This document shows positions 1 to 11,217 of a DNA stretch of 64,000 nt, piece after piece; within the stretch, counting starts at the first letter, position 1, and the number at the start of each line of letters is the position of its first letter. The translations under genes were made by a program, and so were the position numbers. Under the pieces are notes generated by a model, which was not told the DNA's origin, did no database searches, and was given only the letters and a program-made list of their open reading frames with translations. Source of the DNA: Drosophila miranda. Its lineage: Eukaryota > Arthropoda > Insecta > Diptera > Drosophilidae. The DNA is taken from positions 23,374,001-23,438,000 of the forward strand of contig NC_046675.1 in assembly GCF_003369915.1 (NCBI RefSeq), written 5' to 3'.

Positions 1-293
1 ACTCGTTCGGTACCGTCTGGTACGAGCTCATTTGCGGCGAGTTTACGTTCAAGGATCAGCCGGCCGAATCGATTATCTGGCAGGTGGGACGCGGCATGAA
101 GCAGTCGCTGGCCAACCTACAGTCTGGCCGTGAGGTCAAGGATCTGCTGATGCTGTGCTGGGCCTACGAAAAGGAGCAACGCCCCCGGTTTGCCCAACTC
201 TTGTACAAGCTGGAGCAATTGCCCAAGAAGCGACTGGCTAGAAGTCCCTCGCATCCCGTCAATCTATCCCGCTCCGCGGAGTCTGTGTTCTGA
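1..293 (+). CDS. ksr: Kinase suppressor of Ras, C-terminal end (partial)
   Basis: Only the last ~96 codons are in the window; reading frame 3 is open from base 3 to the TGA at 291-293. The peptide is the C-lobe end of a protein kinase domain: SFGTVWYELICGEFTF (subdomain IX), then an IIWQVGRG helix, a CW...RPRF motif (subdomain XI) and a basic, Ser-rich tail ending SAESVF. This matches my memory of fly Ksr, the pseudokinase scaffold that brings Raf and MEK together downstream of Ras at the membrane. The activation loop and ATP site lie off the left edge, so pseudokinase status cannot be checked here. It is convergent with Hcs. Confidence 0.92.
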   Translation, partial: SFGTVWYELICGEFTFKDQPAESIIWQVGRGMKQSLANLQSGREVKDLLMLCWAYEKEQRPRFAQLLYKLEQLPKKRLARSPSHPVNLSRSAESVF

Positions 294-1015
294 GGCGAGC
301 CGACAGCTTGGGTTCTATTAACTATTGCAACTACAACTACTACGAGTATCTAGTACAATTAAAGAGTACCATTTCAATGTAAGCTGCTGTGTAAAAAATG
401 TATATGTCAAATGTCTGTCTCGCCCACTCCTTTACGAGTATGTATGCTCCTCTATACAAGGACTCCTCTCTTAAGCAAGTTCAAATATATGCAACAATGT
501 GTGTGTTAAGCAAAGATTGTAAATACCTACAAATATCAGAGAACAAAATTATAACAAAAACAAAGTAAGAAAATTTAAAAATTTAAAAAAGTATAAAACA
601 TACGTAATATTGAATGCAAAAAGAATTGGGAAGAAAAGAAAAGAAAAGCAGGAAAATACACAAAAATGTTAACTTTGAAAAAGACAAGGACGTTTAAAGG
701 TTGAAAGGGATAAAAGTATAGTAGAAGTATATAGGATCTAGTAAAGTAAATCGAAAGAGCACTGTGTGGCAAAATATCTAAATGTAAAACGTTGAAATCA
801 GGTGAGCAATTTCTAAATTGTTAATTATGTATAAGCAAAGCTATATTCTATCTATATATGAATATAAAACGATATATGTATGTGTGTGTATATACAAGTA
901 TATGTATATGAGAGATACTAGTATTTAAATCAAATATTGTGCAGAAATGTATGTATATAGCTAAACGGAGTTTAAATGCAAAATTAAGCATAAATGTCAA
1001 ATAAACTTATCACTA
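294..1015 (+). other. Probable ksr 3' UTR
   Basis: AT-rich sequence without coding potential follows the ksr stop. A canonical AATAAA lies at 1000-1005, so the transcript probably ends near 1015-1025. On the minus strand I looked here for the missing Hcs catalytic exon (the KWPND motif) and did not find it. Confidence 0.6.
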
Positions 1016-1273
1016 CAACCAAATTGTAACCAAATTGATCTACGATTATTATTATGTACAATAAGTGGGATCACGGGCCACGAATCAAGACCGAAGCTAA
1101 GCCCCGAGAAAGTGAAAGGAAAACGATTTGCGTGAGGGATCAAAAAACATGCCGTGTGCATGACGAGGCACATAAATGCTTCTCTCGATATTCCCCTAAT
1201 AAGCTTCAGTTTCAATTGTTGAAACTGTGAAGAGCATGCTCTCCGATGGCTATGATATGTCTTTATCACTCAC

Positions 1274-4200
1274 CCCGTATGTTGGATGACCCCTTAGGGT
1301 GTTAACAATGGCTGCTCCAATCAGATGCTGGATCAGAGGTAAACGAGAGCCCAGTGGCGAGTCCATGGCTATATGGAGTTGCAAGGAGAACATGGCACAA
1401 CCCAATGGACTAAGCCACTGAAAAACATAACATTAACAAACAGAAGTCAACATTTTTAAGAGGATAAACTATTCCCACCTGATTATTGCTGCGACCCATG
1501 CCGGCAGTCTGTTGAAGGGGAAGCACGGCCAGGCCGTTGATGAGCTCCAGAGTATTGATCACATGCATGGAACTGCTGACGATAGGCGCATATATGACCA
1601 GACGACCAATGTCCTCCGTTTGCAGATGCTGCAAGAAGAATTTTAATATTGTTACCAACTATGTTGAGAAAAGGCCGATATTCAACGCACATCAAAGTAA
1701 TCAACGGTGGAGAAATCGTCTGGACAGGAATGTATGAGTATAGGGAGGACATTGTTGTTGGCCACAGGCGGCTTATCATCCTTGCCACAGAATTTCATAG
1801 TCAAATTGGGTGTAGCTATGACATTGTCGGGCCCACTGCAGCGCAGGCGCAGCTTATCGAGGAGTTCAAATTTGGACTAAAAAAAATAACAGAAGTTTTT
1901 GAATGTATATTAAAAGGGAAACTTCCAAGCAAGTGCTAACCTCATGGCGTCCCAGAAAATAGGCCTGCTGGTATACCACTCCTGCCTGCGACTGACCCAC
2001 TCCATCTGCCTTAACGACCTGCACATCCAAGTACTTGCTCAAGAGATCCGCAAAGATCTCCAGACGAGTGCGTTCGTATTGCTTTAAGATGGAGTATTTG
2101 ATCTCATCCGATTCAAACTCGCTGGGACTTGTCTCCAAATGTATCTGTTAATAGATCGAGAAACCATTTAGCCCGGATGAAGATGGGCGTTAGGATGTAT
2201 TCTTACCTGCGAGAAGACGGCCTTGCCACCGCTCTTCAGGCTATTGGCCAGCAATAGACTGGGCGTGTTCCAGGTCTCCTCAGTGCCCAGCACTTGGACA
2301 TCCAATTTGTGGCTATGGCCGGCCAGATCTTTCAGTTCCATGGACCTTGGACATACTAGAGCTCTGAGCAGCGTTTCGTTTTGTTTCGTTTCGTTTTTGT
2401 TTTATGGTTTTCGGTTTATGTTTTTGTATTTTTTGTTTGGTTAATGGTAGGTAGGATTATAATAGTGATAGCACACACATATAGGAAGCACACACAGAGA
2501 TATAGAATGGGGCAGGACAGGAAGAGAGAGAGATCACACAGGCACGCAGAAAGAATATAGAAAGGAAATGGAAATTTCAAGCAATAACAAATAAAAGTAT
2601 CCAATTTAAAAAATTTAATTGGTTTTTAATAATAATTCAGTCAAACATTTATGATAAAAGTTAAGTTTAAATATTATTAGAAGAAATTCGTTTAATTTCA
2701 CCAGGAAAATACGATTATGAATGATGATCGGAATGCACATCGAATACAAGCCAAAAAAGCCAAATACGTATAGAATTGAAGCCAATTTGAGCCATGAAAA
2801 CATTTGAGAAACAATATATAAGAATTGGAATTAGTCAGAAATTGCTTAGTAACAGCGGGATTATTTCAATATCAATTCTCCTAGGGATTCTCCACAAATT
2901 AGAACTAATAGAAGATTTTAATGGTTCTAATTTGCAGCGGTCTCCACTGCACTATGGGCAAAAAATCGAGTTTCAAAATTTGCACAAATATTAATATCTT
3001 TTAAGGTTTTTTTAATATTTTTGTATGAGCATTTTTCTTCATAGTGCAGCATTGGGTAGCAGCAGTAAAAAAGCAATTGCTTTCGATTTCGGGTGTATAA
3101 AACATGCATTATAGTAGAGGATATTAAATATACTCTTTGGTTATGGATATTAGTGGTACTTTTGTCAGTATAAGCTACAAGTTTAGAGGTCTTCGGTCTG
3201 CATGGGGATTAGCTTTCTTCTCAGTCTATGGTATGGCAACAGTACTTACGGTCTACGCGAATGCGACTTGGTCGACTCCTCGCTGTCTGTCGAAAAGTGC
3301 TTCTTCACTGGCGATGGCTGATAGCAGAAGATGTGATGCATCATCTTGACCCGCTGCCATTTGTCGTAGGAGAACTGTACCAATTCGTGCTCGCGAACCT
3401 GCCAAAGAAAACAGAAATTACAATCCCATGCAGTCAATGGAATCCTCTAAAATAACCACCTCCGCTGTGCGATAGTTTGGCAGTATGAAGTGTAGTATAT
3501 CCGAGCAGAGGCTCAGCACCTTGCCGCCATGCAGAAAGTAATCGACGAGTATCTGTCCAATCCCGGGCGACACCGAACCGCACACCACCAGCAGGGCTGT
3601 CTGCTCGGTCCAATGCTTTTGGGCTGCCTGCTGCGGCATCAGCGGGTAAATGGTGTACACATTCCGCTCGAGCAGTTGCTGAAGCGTGGCCAACGTGGAG
3701 TCTCTGGCACTGGCACTGTCCGAGTAGACCAAAACATTCAGGGGCTTGCTTTCCTGCAGGCTATCCTTATTGCGCCGCAACACCGGTCGTGAAGGGGGAG
3801 CAGTAGCTGGCGGTGAAAAAGGTTTCACCACCTCAAAAGTCTTTGCAGGCTTCACTGTCTCCACTGTAGTTGGTTCAGTGGTATTCACAGTAACGGCTGG
3901 CTTTGCGGCCTCAATAGTAATGGATGGCTTCACAGCCTCAACGAGTTTGCTGGGTGTGCTTGAAACCGATTTAGCCGGAGTCCCATCCACGGACGTCTTC
4001 TGAATCTGGGCTGCCTGAGCAGCGGCCAGCTTCTCCAGCTCGCTCTGCGCTTCACTTTTGGTTGGAGTTGCTTTGGCTTCGCTTTGAGGTGGAGTTTTAC
4101 CTTGAACTTCGCTTTTGGTTGGAGTCGATTTTTCTTCGGTTTTAGCGGGAATTGCTTTGTCGTCGCTTTTAGCTGAAGATAGTTTTGAATCGTTTTTAAT

Positions 4201-5605
4201 GGGAGTGCTCCTGGCCTCGCTCTTAGCAAACGATGACAGAGCAGCCTCGCTCTTGGCGGGACTTAAAGTGCCCCTGGCCGGGGACAAGGCCGCTTTATTG
4301 GTGGGTTCGACCACAGCCACGGCCTTGAAACTGGCCGGCTCTGATGTCTGGGTAAGGAGATCTGGTTTCATAAGGCCTGTCTTGCCCTCGGTGCGATTCT
4401 TTTGATACTCGAACTCAGTGGCCTGATGAGCCAGCACACTGACGGCACGCAAATCCTCCAAATGCTTCTTCCAGCCCTCCTTGTCTAGTTCAGCGGTGAT
4501 GCGGGACTGCCGCTTTAGATGTTTGGCCAACAGCTCAAAGGGCTGGGGGTCGCCGGAACGCAAAACAGCTGCAAAAATGTGAAGAAACGTGAATTAGTCG
4601 AGTGCGGGAAGGGCTTTTGGAAGTATGAATGGATGACGATTTAAGTTTTCCGCTTACACTCAATCCTCATCAGGGGCAGGTCATCGTTTATGCATAAATT
4701 ATTTCGTAAAAATGTCGATATCAACAGTTGGGTAAAGTGCTCCACATCGGTCTCGATGAGCAATGCCAGGTGGGAGTCTATTTTCCAAGCAATTAGCTTA
4801 CCATAATCTTCCAACTGATGGACGCCAAGGCCAAGACACAGGTCACAGGTGATGCAAGCAAAAGAAAGAGATGAGACAATATATGACGCCAGCTGTCTAT
4901 ATCGATTTAACTATTTCAGTATGGGTTATATTTCCTAATCACATTACCGCACGCACTGCCATCGCCACCACAGCCAGAAGGGCCGTGGCTGTGGCTATTA
5001 AAATGTTTAGTTTATGGTTTGCCAAAACCGAAGCGAAGGATACCCTACCCTGAAACCTACCCGCACAGCTATGGTGTCCAGTGCGCTTTCCTTTTGCCCT
5101 GGCTCTACTTGGGCCTCCAACAGCAGCTGCATATGCTGCTCCTTGTCCGACGAGAGTGTCACGCGCTGCTTAGCCGTCGACGGCGATGGCTCCGTTGGCG
5201 TTGTCGCTGGCGTTAAGGTGTCGGCGGCATAGGCAAACGGCAACAGACCCGGAGCCGCGGGAAAGCTTATCCAAGGTGTGATCTGGAGCGTCTGCAGGGG
5301 ACGCAGGCAGCAGCCGTGCTGGTTTCCATGCAACCACAAAATATCCGTGACCTTGGCCGCATTACGATTGCCGCACAACTCTGAACTGGCAAATGAGGGA
5401 TCTGTACAAGGGGAGTAGATTGGGAATTAGCTAATGATTCGATTGATATCATCCGATTCTCACCAAAGCCATCATCGCTGCCCGCTGGCAGGGCATAAAA
5501 AGCAATGCTCGAGGGTTGTGCCAGGTGCTCGGCGATTTTGTTGCAGACCTTCTGGATGCGCCAGGATTGCAGGACAGTGGCACTCACGTAATACAGGGTC
5601 AACAT
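1274..5605 (-). CDS. Hcs: Biotin-protein ligase (holocarboxylase synthetase), 3' end not found
   Basis: The enzyme biotinylates carboxylases through biotinyl-AMP. Ten exons join in phase: 5605-5464, 5401-5061, 4892-4658, 4568-3460, 3398-3250, 2363-2207, 2144-1941, 1876-1691, 1628-1479 and 1417-1274, giving 939 codons. The start is the ATG at 5605 (MLTLYYVSATV). Exon 4 has a Lys/Ser/Glu-rich low-complexity stretch with KSEA-type repeats (about residues 338-416), then the HLCS-type domain (NVLVYSDSASARD, VVCGSVSPG, GGKVLSLCSDI). Exons 9-10 begin the BirA-like catalytic domain; QQTAGMGRSNNQ|WLSPLGCA is the biotin/AMP loop. After HPTYG a good GTGAGT donor (1273-1268) opens an intron, but the following KWPND-containing exon, needed for activity, does not occur before ksr. 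The gene is either continued left of the window or truncated. Confidence 0.93.
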
Positions 5606-6617
5606 TTTATGGTTTAATGTCGCTCTCTATGCCATTGGAAACTGAAAATCAATGTGCGGTTTCGTAATTTCCTTCCTCAAAGAAGCAGCGAAAGGCAGTG
5701 GTTGCTATGTCCACGCTCCCAGGAAGTGTTTTACAGCGAAATTGACACACTTTTGCACTCCTTTGCACCCACTGACATTTATTGTTGATTACTGCATTCC
5801 ACTTCCATACACCACACATACACCCCCATTACTTTGGGGAGCTTTATCTCTTTTTGTTTGGGGGCCAAGAAAGCGCGGCAGACATGTGCTTCTTCTTATT
5901 GCGAATAATATAACCATTCAACCCGCCAAACATTGGTCCAAGGTGAAATTATTAATAGGGTGACGTCTCGACTCTCAGAGAGACAAGCGCTCTGCACTCT
6001 TCGTTTGTTATTGTTTTAGTAGGAAAGAGTCCTTTTGCGACTTAAACGTAGTCCTGTGGATCTTTTGCTTTCTCTTGGCAAGAACTGAAATATAAACACA
6101 CACTCGGTGTGCGGGGATCATCACTTAGCTGAGCGTTACTGCAGTTGGCATCATTCACCTACATTCTAAGTCTGAGTCCTAGAAATTTTTGTTACAAGTT
6201 TTACGCACCCTCGTAAATTTAACTCATATGATTCTTCACCACAGCTCCGATCGCTTTCGTCTCTTGGTACTGATTGCCGATTTTAAACATTTTGTGAACA
6301 TGTTTATATCCAATAAGGAAGAATCAAAGAAATATATAATTACACACATAGTTTATTAAATAAATGCAGCTTTAAAATAATAATAAGTTTATTCTTTTCG
6401 CTGCATTCTGCTGGTCCTTCCAAAACGAGCAGATGTGGTGAATACGTCACCTTATTAGCGCATTCACCTTGCATTGGCCATTCAGAGTAAGACGACGCCA
6501 CGCCGCCTTTAAAGTTGTTTTCATTTTAACAAGTCATTTACTAGCGTGTTTTTTGCCGCGTTAATTAGTTATTTCAGTTTTAGATCCGTACAGATTTAGT
6601 ATTTAAGCAAAGGCGGC
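5606..6617. other. Divergent promoter region between Hcs and HDAC3
   Basis: About 1 kb lies between the Hcs start (-) and the first ATG of the HDAC3 leader (+). No convincing coding sequence is seen. It includes a CRE-like TACGTCAC around 6443-6450. The HDAC3 transcription start probably falls near 6500-6600. No TATA box or Motif 1 was recognised. Confidence 0.5.
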
Positions 6618-6734
6618 ATGCTGTTGGGCGAATTGGACACAACGCGGCGACTATTGTTTATCGTGGCTGTTTTGGTTTTAATTTTATATGCAAAAACGTA
6701 CCTGCTACCCGGCGTCGACCTGGATTACGATTAG
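6618..6734 (+). CDS. Small ORF for a 38-aa single-pass membrane peptide in the HDAC3 leader
   Basis: An ATG in fair context (GGCGGCATGC) opens a 38-codon frame ending in TAG at 6732-6734, 49 bases before the HDAC3 ATG. The N-terminus is MLLGELDTTRR. It is followed by a strongly hydrophobic stretch, LLFIVAVLVLILYA (about residues 12-25), then KTYLLPG and an acidic end, VDLDYD. This has the layout of a tail-anchored or single-span microprotein: short polar N-terminus, one membrane helix, short acidic C-terminus. No intron separates it from HDAC3 exon 1, so both could sit on one dicistronic mRNA, or it may act as a uORF. I do not recognise a named family. Being real coding sequence is an inference from composition and position. 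Confidence 0.5.
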   Translation: MLLGELDTTRRLLFIVAVLVLILYAKTYLLPGVDLDYD

Positions 6735-6783
6735 TAGTTAGCATACCCCGCACAGCAGCAGCAGCACCTTCAGCATCCAAGTG

Positions 6784-8216
6784 ATGACAGATCGAAGGGT
6801 TTCCTACTTCTATAACGCCGATGTGGGTAACTTTCATTATGGCGCGGGGCACCCGATGAAGCCGCAGCGGCTGGCAGTGACCCATAGTCTGGTGATGAAC
6901 TATGGCCTTGACAAGAAAATGAAGATATACAGGCCATACAAGTGAGTAACACGAACCGATCCCATACTTGGATAGGACAAATAATCCTCCAACCGTTTTC
7001 AGAGCCAGCGCCCAGGACATGCTCAGGTTTCACAGTGACGAGTACATAGCCTACCTACAGCAGGTGACCCCGCAGAACATTCAATGCAATTGTAAGTGTG
7101 GCCAAAAATCAGCTCAAACCTAATAAATCTATATTATATTACTCTCTTCTAGCTGTGGCCTATACCAAGTACCTGGCGCACTTTAGTGTGGGCGAAGATT
7201 GCCCCGTCTTCGATGGCCTCTTTGACTTTTGCGCCATGTACACAGGCGCATCGCTGGAGGGTGCCCAAAAACTGAATCACAATCATAGCGACATCTGCAT
7301 CAACTGGTCGGGCGGCCTGCACCATGCCAAAAAGTTTGAGGCATCGGGTTTCTGCTATGTAAACGACATCGTGATTGGCATTTTGGAGCTGCTGAAGTAT
7401 CATCCGCGTGTGCTGTACATCGACATCGATGTGCATCATGGGGATGGGGTGCAGGAGGCCTTCTATCTCACAGATCGCGTGATGACGGCTTCGTTTCACA
7501 AGTACGGAAATTACTTCTTTCCGGGAACGGGCGATATGTATGAGCTGGGGGCGGAGTCTGGTCGATACTACAGCGTGAATGTGCCACTCAAGGAGGGCAT
7601 TGACGATCAGAGCTACTTCCAGGTCTTCAAACCCATCATCTCGGCCATCATGGACTTCTATCGGCCCACGGCAATCGTCCTGCAATGCGGTGCAGATTCA
7701 CTGGCGGGGGATCGGCTGGGCTGCTTCTCGTTGAGCACGCGGGGCCATGGCGAGTGCGTGAAGTTTGTCAAGGAACTGAATGTTCCCACCTTGGTGGTGG
7801 GCGGCGGCGGCTATACGCTGCGCAACGTGGCCCGCTGCTGGACGCACGAGACCTCGCTGCTGGTGGATCAGGACATTGACAACGATCTGCCCATCACGGA
7901 GTACTACGAGTTCTTTGGGCCGGACTTTACCCTACATCCAGAGATTAACTCGCGGCAAGACAATGCCAATTCGAAACAGTATTTGGAGATGATCGTGAAG
8001 CATGTATATGAGAACCTGAAAATGTGCCAGCACTCGCCTAGCGTACAGATGGTGCAGACGCCGCCCGATATGGATATCGAGGAGCTGCGTAACAAGGAGG
8101 AGACGGATCCCGACGTGAGGATATCTCAAACAGATGATGACAAAAGTGTGGAGGCGAAGAACGAGTTCTACGATGGGGATCAGGATCAGGACAAGCCTGA
8201 TTCGGCGGAGAGTTGA
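6784..8216 (+). CDS. HDAC3: Histone deacetylase 3 (class I HDAC)
   Basis: Zinc-dependent lysine deacetylase, known as the catalytic subunit of the SMRTER/NCoR corepressor complex. Exons are 6784-6941, 7003-7091 and 7153-8216; phases close to give 436 aa, close to the family length. The start [16 protein letters not shown] aligns with human HDAC3 ([19 protein letters not shown]). Visible are [19 protein letters not shown] with the two active-site His (about 139/140), [11 protein letters not shown] with the zinc-binding Asp/His (about 175/177), [12 protein letters not shown] with the third zinc Asp, and the [14 protein letters not shown] loop. The acidic C-terminus [12 protein letters not shown] is the HDAC3-type tail. 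The gene faces Snr1 tail to tail, with 159 bases between the stops. Confidence 0.97.
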
Positions 8217-8375
8217 ATTAACTTACTTATGTGCTAGTCTAAGGATGCGAATAAGGTCAAGAACAACCACAGTAATACACTGACTACAAGTAGATTTTAA
8301 AATCGACAGACACACGTGTATTTGAGATGGGAGATAATTATAATGATATTAGGATTCGGATTTGGAATTGGATAA

Positions 8376-9555
8376 TCACCAACCGGTTGTGGTGTTGGCC
8401 AGGCGTCGCATACGTCGCGTATTTCTATCTTGATCGCGTATCTTTTTCTCCATTTCGGCATCGGTTAGCGTCTCTAGGAATGGGGCCCACGCATCGGCAT
8501 CGCTGGGATTCCGGAACGGAACATCGATGGTGGACAGGGGTGCCTCGCTAAAGGCGTACGTGCGACAGTGCCACGACAATTGGCCACGTATACTGTAAGC
8601 TATGGCCGTCACAAACTCTCCACCCAATCCCAGTTCGGCGCAGAGTTTGATGGCAAACTCCTCCGGATTGTTGTTCTTCTCCGACATGTCCCACTCGACC
8701 TGGTCGACGAGCGACGTGTTGCCCACGTGTATGTTGAGCTTGACTATGACACGCTGGTCACAGCTCTCCTCCAGGATGGGCGGATCGTTGGGAAAGGCCT
8801 CGATCTGCTGCCGGATAGCCTGAGCGATGGCCGGCACAAAGGGCAGGGGATTCAGGTCCAGATCATCACAGAGTACTTCGGCAAACTGCTCGGGCGTGAT
8901 CATGCTCTCGTTCTTGTTCCAGGTGAAGGTGTCGCGCAGCTTCTGTCCCTCCAGCTCCATGTCCAGGCGTATGGGCACCAGGCATTCCTTCTGTGCCGCA
9001 TTCTCCAGACTCGCCGTCGGGTCTGTGTCGTCAAAGCACATGGGGAATGTACGCACCTTCTTCGTGTGCACACGATTCCGGTTAATGGGCGTGGCCTGTG
9101 GCACGGCGTCCAAGTGGCTCGAATTGGGCATCGTGGGCACATACTGTGGCTGCTTCTTGGACTTGCTCTCCCGCGGCACAGGCGTATCGGAGGTGTTCAC
9201 CGAAACGGCACGATATCTGCAACGAGTAATCATTAAAGTAATCTCCGACTCTGACGGGCGGTCGGCTCCTGTCACACACTTACTTCTCGTCATTGCCAGC
9301 CATAATGTCATCCACTTCGACCGCTCGTAGCAACGAAACTGAGCTGGCCAAAATGTGTGAACTAAGGCCAGAGTCGGCCAGTCGTTTTCGCTCCTCATTT
9401 GACAGGACAATGCGCGTCATACCCGGGTACTTTTTGTAGAGGATGCCGCGGAAGTGGCGCATGTAGTTGCCCACCTCGGAACCCACATAGTAGTACTCGC
9501 CACCCTCCTCCAGTTGGAATGCAACCGGCTTATCACCGTATGTCTGCAGAGCCAT
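8376..9555 (-). CDS. Snr1: SNF5/INI1 (BAF47) subunit of the Brahma chromatin remodeller
   Basis: A core subunit of SWI/SNF (BAP/PBAP) complexes that binds nucleosomes through its C-terminal helix. Exons are 9555-9284 and 9216-8376; the joined frame encodes 370 aa, the length I recall for D. melanogaster Snr1. The N-terminal winged-helix region begins [19 protein letters not shown] and includes [15 protein letters not shown]. The two SNF5 repeats are visible: one from [19 protein letters not shown] to [15 protein letters not shown], one from [20 protein letters not shown] to [19 protein letters not shown]. The C-terminal basic helix [16 protein letters not shown] is present. The single intron is 67 bases. 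It starts divergently from mRpL44, 481 bases away. Confidence 0.97.
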
Positions 9556-9798
9556 GATGGGAATACTCCAAAAATCAGCAGACTTTATTTATTTTTATTT
9601 ATTGGTGGTTTTGTTAATTGCAAATTTTCAGACCAGAATTTTTCATACCGCATACACAAACACAGACATGGACATGGCGTCTTTCGCGTTTTGGTTGGTT
9701 GGTAACCCTACACATTAACCCTATAACATTATGTGTTCAAGCGGAGAAATGTGGTTTCCAATTCTTGACGGAGAACGATTAATGGTAGAACAAGGAGG

Positions 9799-9926
9799 TA
9801 TTTTAATAATCCACCGAAAATAAATAAAATTGAATCATTTTAGCACAGTTCAGATGAAATAGCATGGATAGCAGTCGTTTAACTTTTTAAATAGAGGAGG
9901 CTTAAGAGGGCTAAGTTAGTATTTTC
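9799..9926 (+). repeat. Dispersed sequence shared with the RpL35A upstream region, copy 1
   Basis: Two blocks recur in the same order at 13469-13621: TATTTTAATAATCCACCGAA at the left, and TTTAAATAGAGGAGGC followed by TTAAGAGGGCTAAG at the right. The middle is diverged. It could be an old mobile-element fragment or a shared promoter module. Confidence 0.6.
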
Positions 9927-9976
9927 ATCGGTATATTTACGGTATATTTTGCAAATGAGACGTTATTTTTCGATTC

Positions 9977-9986
9977 GGTCACACTG
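9977..9986 (+). promoter_or_regulatory. Core promoter Motif 1 (M1BP site) of mRpL44
   Basis: CGGTCACACTG matches the Drosophila Motif 1 consensus YGGTCACACTR. It lies about 50 bases before the mRpL44 ATG, as expected of a TATA-less housekeeping start. Function is inferred from motif and position. Confidence 0.7.
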
Positions 9987-10036
9987 TTTGTCCATATGCT
10001 GCCGCAGAAATTGCGATTGTTTAGTTTTCCTTAAAA

Positions 10037-11059
10037 ATGTCCTTTTTACGCAGCGTTGCTGGTGCTCTGGTGCTTGCCAGGCCGCTTAATAGCGCGCGAA
10101 CAGGTATGTCTCAGCGATTGCGCCAAGTTAATACAGTAATCATGTTTATTTTGGCAGTGCAAACACGCCGTCACATCAAACGTTGGGTCGCACCGACGTT
10201 ACGTGAGCTCGCGCATCGTCAACAGAAACAAGGGCCCCAAAAGCCGGAACCCCGGGCGGGCTATGTGGAGTGGAACTACCGGTCGGAGCTGTTTGCCTTT
10301 GGCAAGCGACTGGGGGAGAACTTTGAGCTGCCGCAACTGCAGGAGGCCTTCACACAGCGGTCATATGCCCACCAGCAGGAGGAAAAGCAGCGAAAACTTG
10401 GCATTGAAGAAGGGGACCTAAAAATAGCTGATAATCAGGAGTTGGCCAAGATGGGTGGCCACATTGCCAGGGCCTATGTTGAGGCCTTTCTGAAACAGTC
10501 GCTGCCAAAGGTTCCGAAGGAAGGACAGGAGGCCATTGCCAGCTATTTATTGAGCACAGAGACATTGGCCAATGTTTCGTCGCATTTGGGAACCAAAGAT
10601 CTCATCTTCACCACAGAGTACCCGCCTTCTCCCGAGAGCCTGGCCGAATCCCTTCAGGCGGTGATTGGGGCTCTGGCAGACTCCAGTGGCGTAGAGCGGG
10701 CCTTCCTCTTCGTCAGAGACTTTATCTGCACACAATTGAATCAGAAAGATTTGCTGGATCTGTGGACACCCAAGCAGCCCGTGCAGTTGCTCGAGGAGAT
10801 CTGTCAGCAGCGGAAACTGGGAGAGGTGGAGCCCCGCCTGCTGGGGGACTGCGGCAAGAACACAGTTCTGGCTGTCTACCACGTGGGCATCTACGCGAAT
10901 CGCCAGCTGCTGGGCAAGGGCTTTGGCGAGGATGTACCGACAGCCACAGAGACGGCGGCACTGGATGCCCTGCAAAGCCTCTTCGATATCCACGAAAACC
11001 GAAGGCCCTTCGACTTTGGCCTTCAGGTGGAGACCAAGAATGTGAGACTGGGCAACTGA
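10037..11059 (+). CDS. mRpL44: Mitochondrial large ribosomal subunit protein mL44
   Basis: A component of the mitochondrial 39S ribosomal subunit. Exons are 10037-10103 and 10158-11059 (322 aa), with a 54-base intron between GTATGT and TTTTGGCAG. The N-terminus MSFLRSVAGALVLARPL is basic and hydrophobic, consistent with mitochondrial import. The family-typical stretch RRHIKRWVAPTLREL follows, then an RNase III-like fold (LGENFELPQLQEAFTQRSY, DNQELAKMGGHIARAYVEAF, PSPESLAESLQAVIGALAD). It ends with a double-stranded RNA-binding domain (PVQLLEEICQQRKLG through GEDVPTATETAALDAL). This matches mL44 rather than catalytic RNase III. It is tail to tail with Poldip2, 158 bases between stops. Confidence 0.95.
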   Translation: MSFLRSVAGALVLARPLNSARTGMSQRLRQVNTVIMFILAVQTRRHIKRWVAPTLRELAHRQQKQGPQKPEPRAGYVEWNYRSELFAFGKRLGENFELPQLQEAFTQRSYAHQQEEKQRKLGIEEGDLKIADNQELAKMGGHIARAYVEAFLKQSLPKVPKEGQEAIASYLLSTETLANVSSHLGTKDLIFTTEYPPSPESLAESLQAVIGALADSSGVERAFLFVRDFICTQLNQKDLLDLWTPKQPVQLLEEICQQRKLGEVEPRLLGDCGKNTVLAVYHVGIYANRQLLGKGFGEDVPTATETAALDALQSLFDIHENRRPFDFGLQVETKNVRLGN

Positions 11060-11217
11060 GAAGATCTGTTGATGCGTTATTGCCTCTTTGTTGATTAATA
11101 TAATTTGCACTATCCACATGTACTTTCTGAATTGGCGTCAAAATAAGATTGTGTCTTTAAAATCATTTAACTACGGCTCAACAACATTTGTGGCACTGCC
11201 ATGTGCGCGCCTGTCAC

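Larger units (their letters stand above)
9556..10036. promoter_or_regulatory. Bidirectional promoter of Snr1 and mRpL44
   Basis: The 481-base gap carries a run of GGTATATTT motifs (9929-9949, similar to core-promoter Motif 6), an AAATGAGAC element and a Motif 1 copy at 9977-9986. Part of it (9799-9926) resembles sequence upstream of RpL35A, listed separately. Confidence 0.65.

Noticed and set aside
997..1269. 90-codon minus-strand frame following the last Hcs exon
   Set aside because: It lies beyond the GTGAGT donor, lacks the biotin-ligase motifs, and the Hcs frame hits TAG here.
8568..9236. 222-codon plus-strand frame
   Set aside because: Antisense shadow of the Snr1 coding exon.
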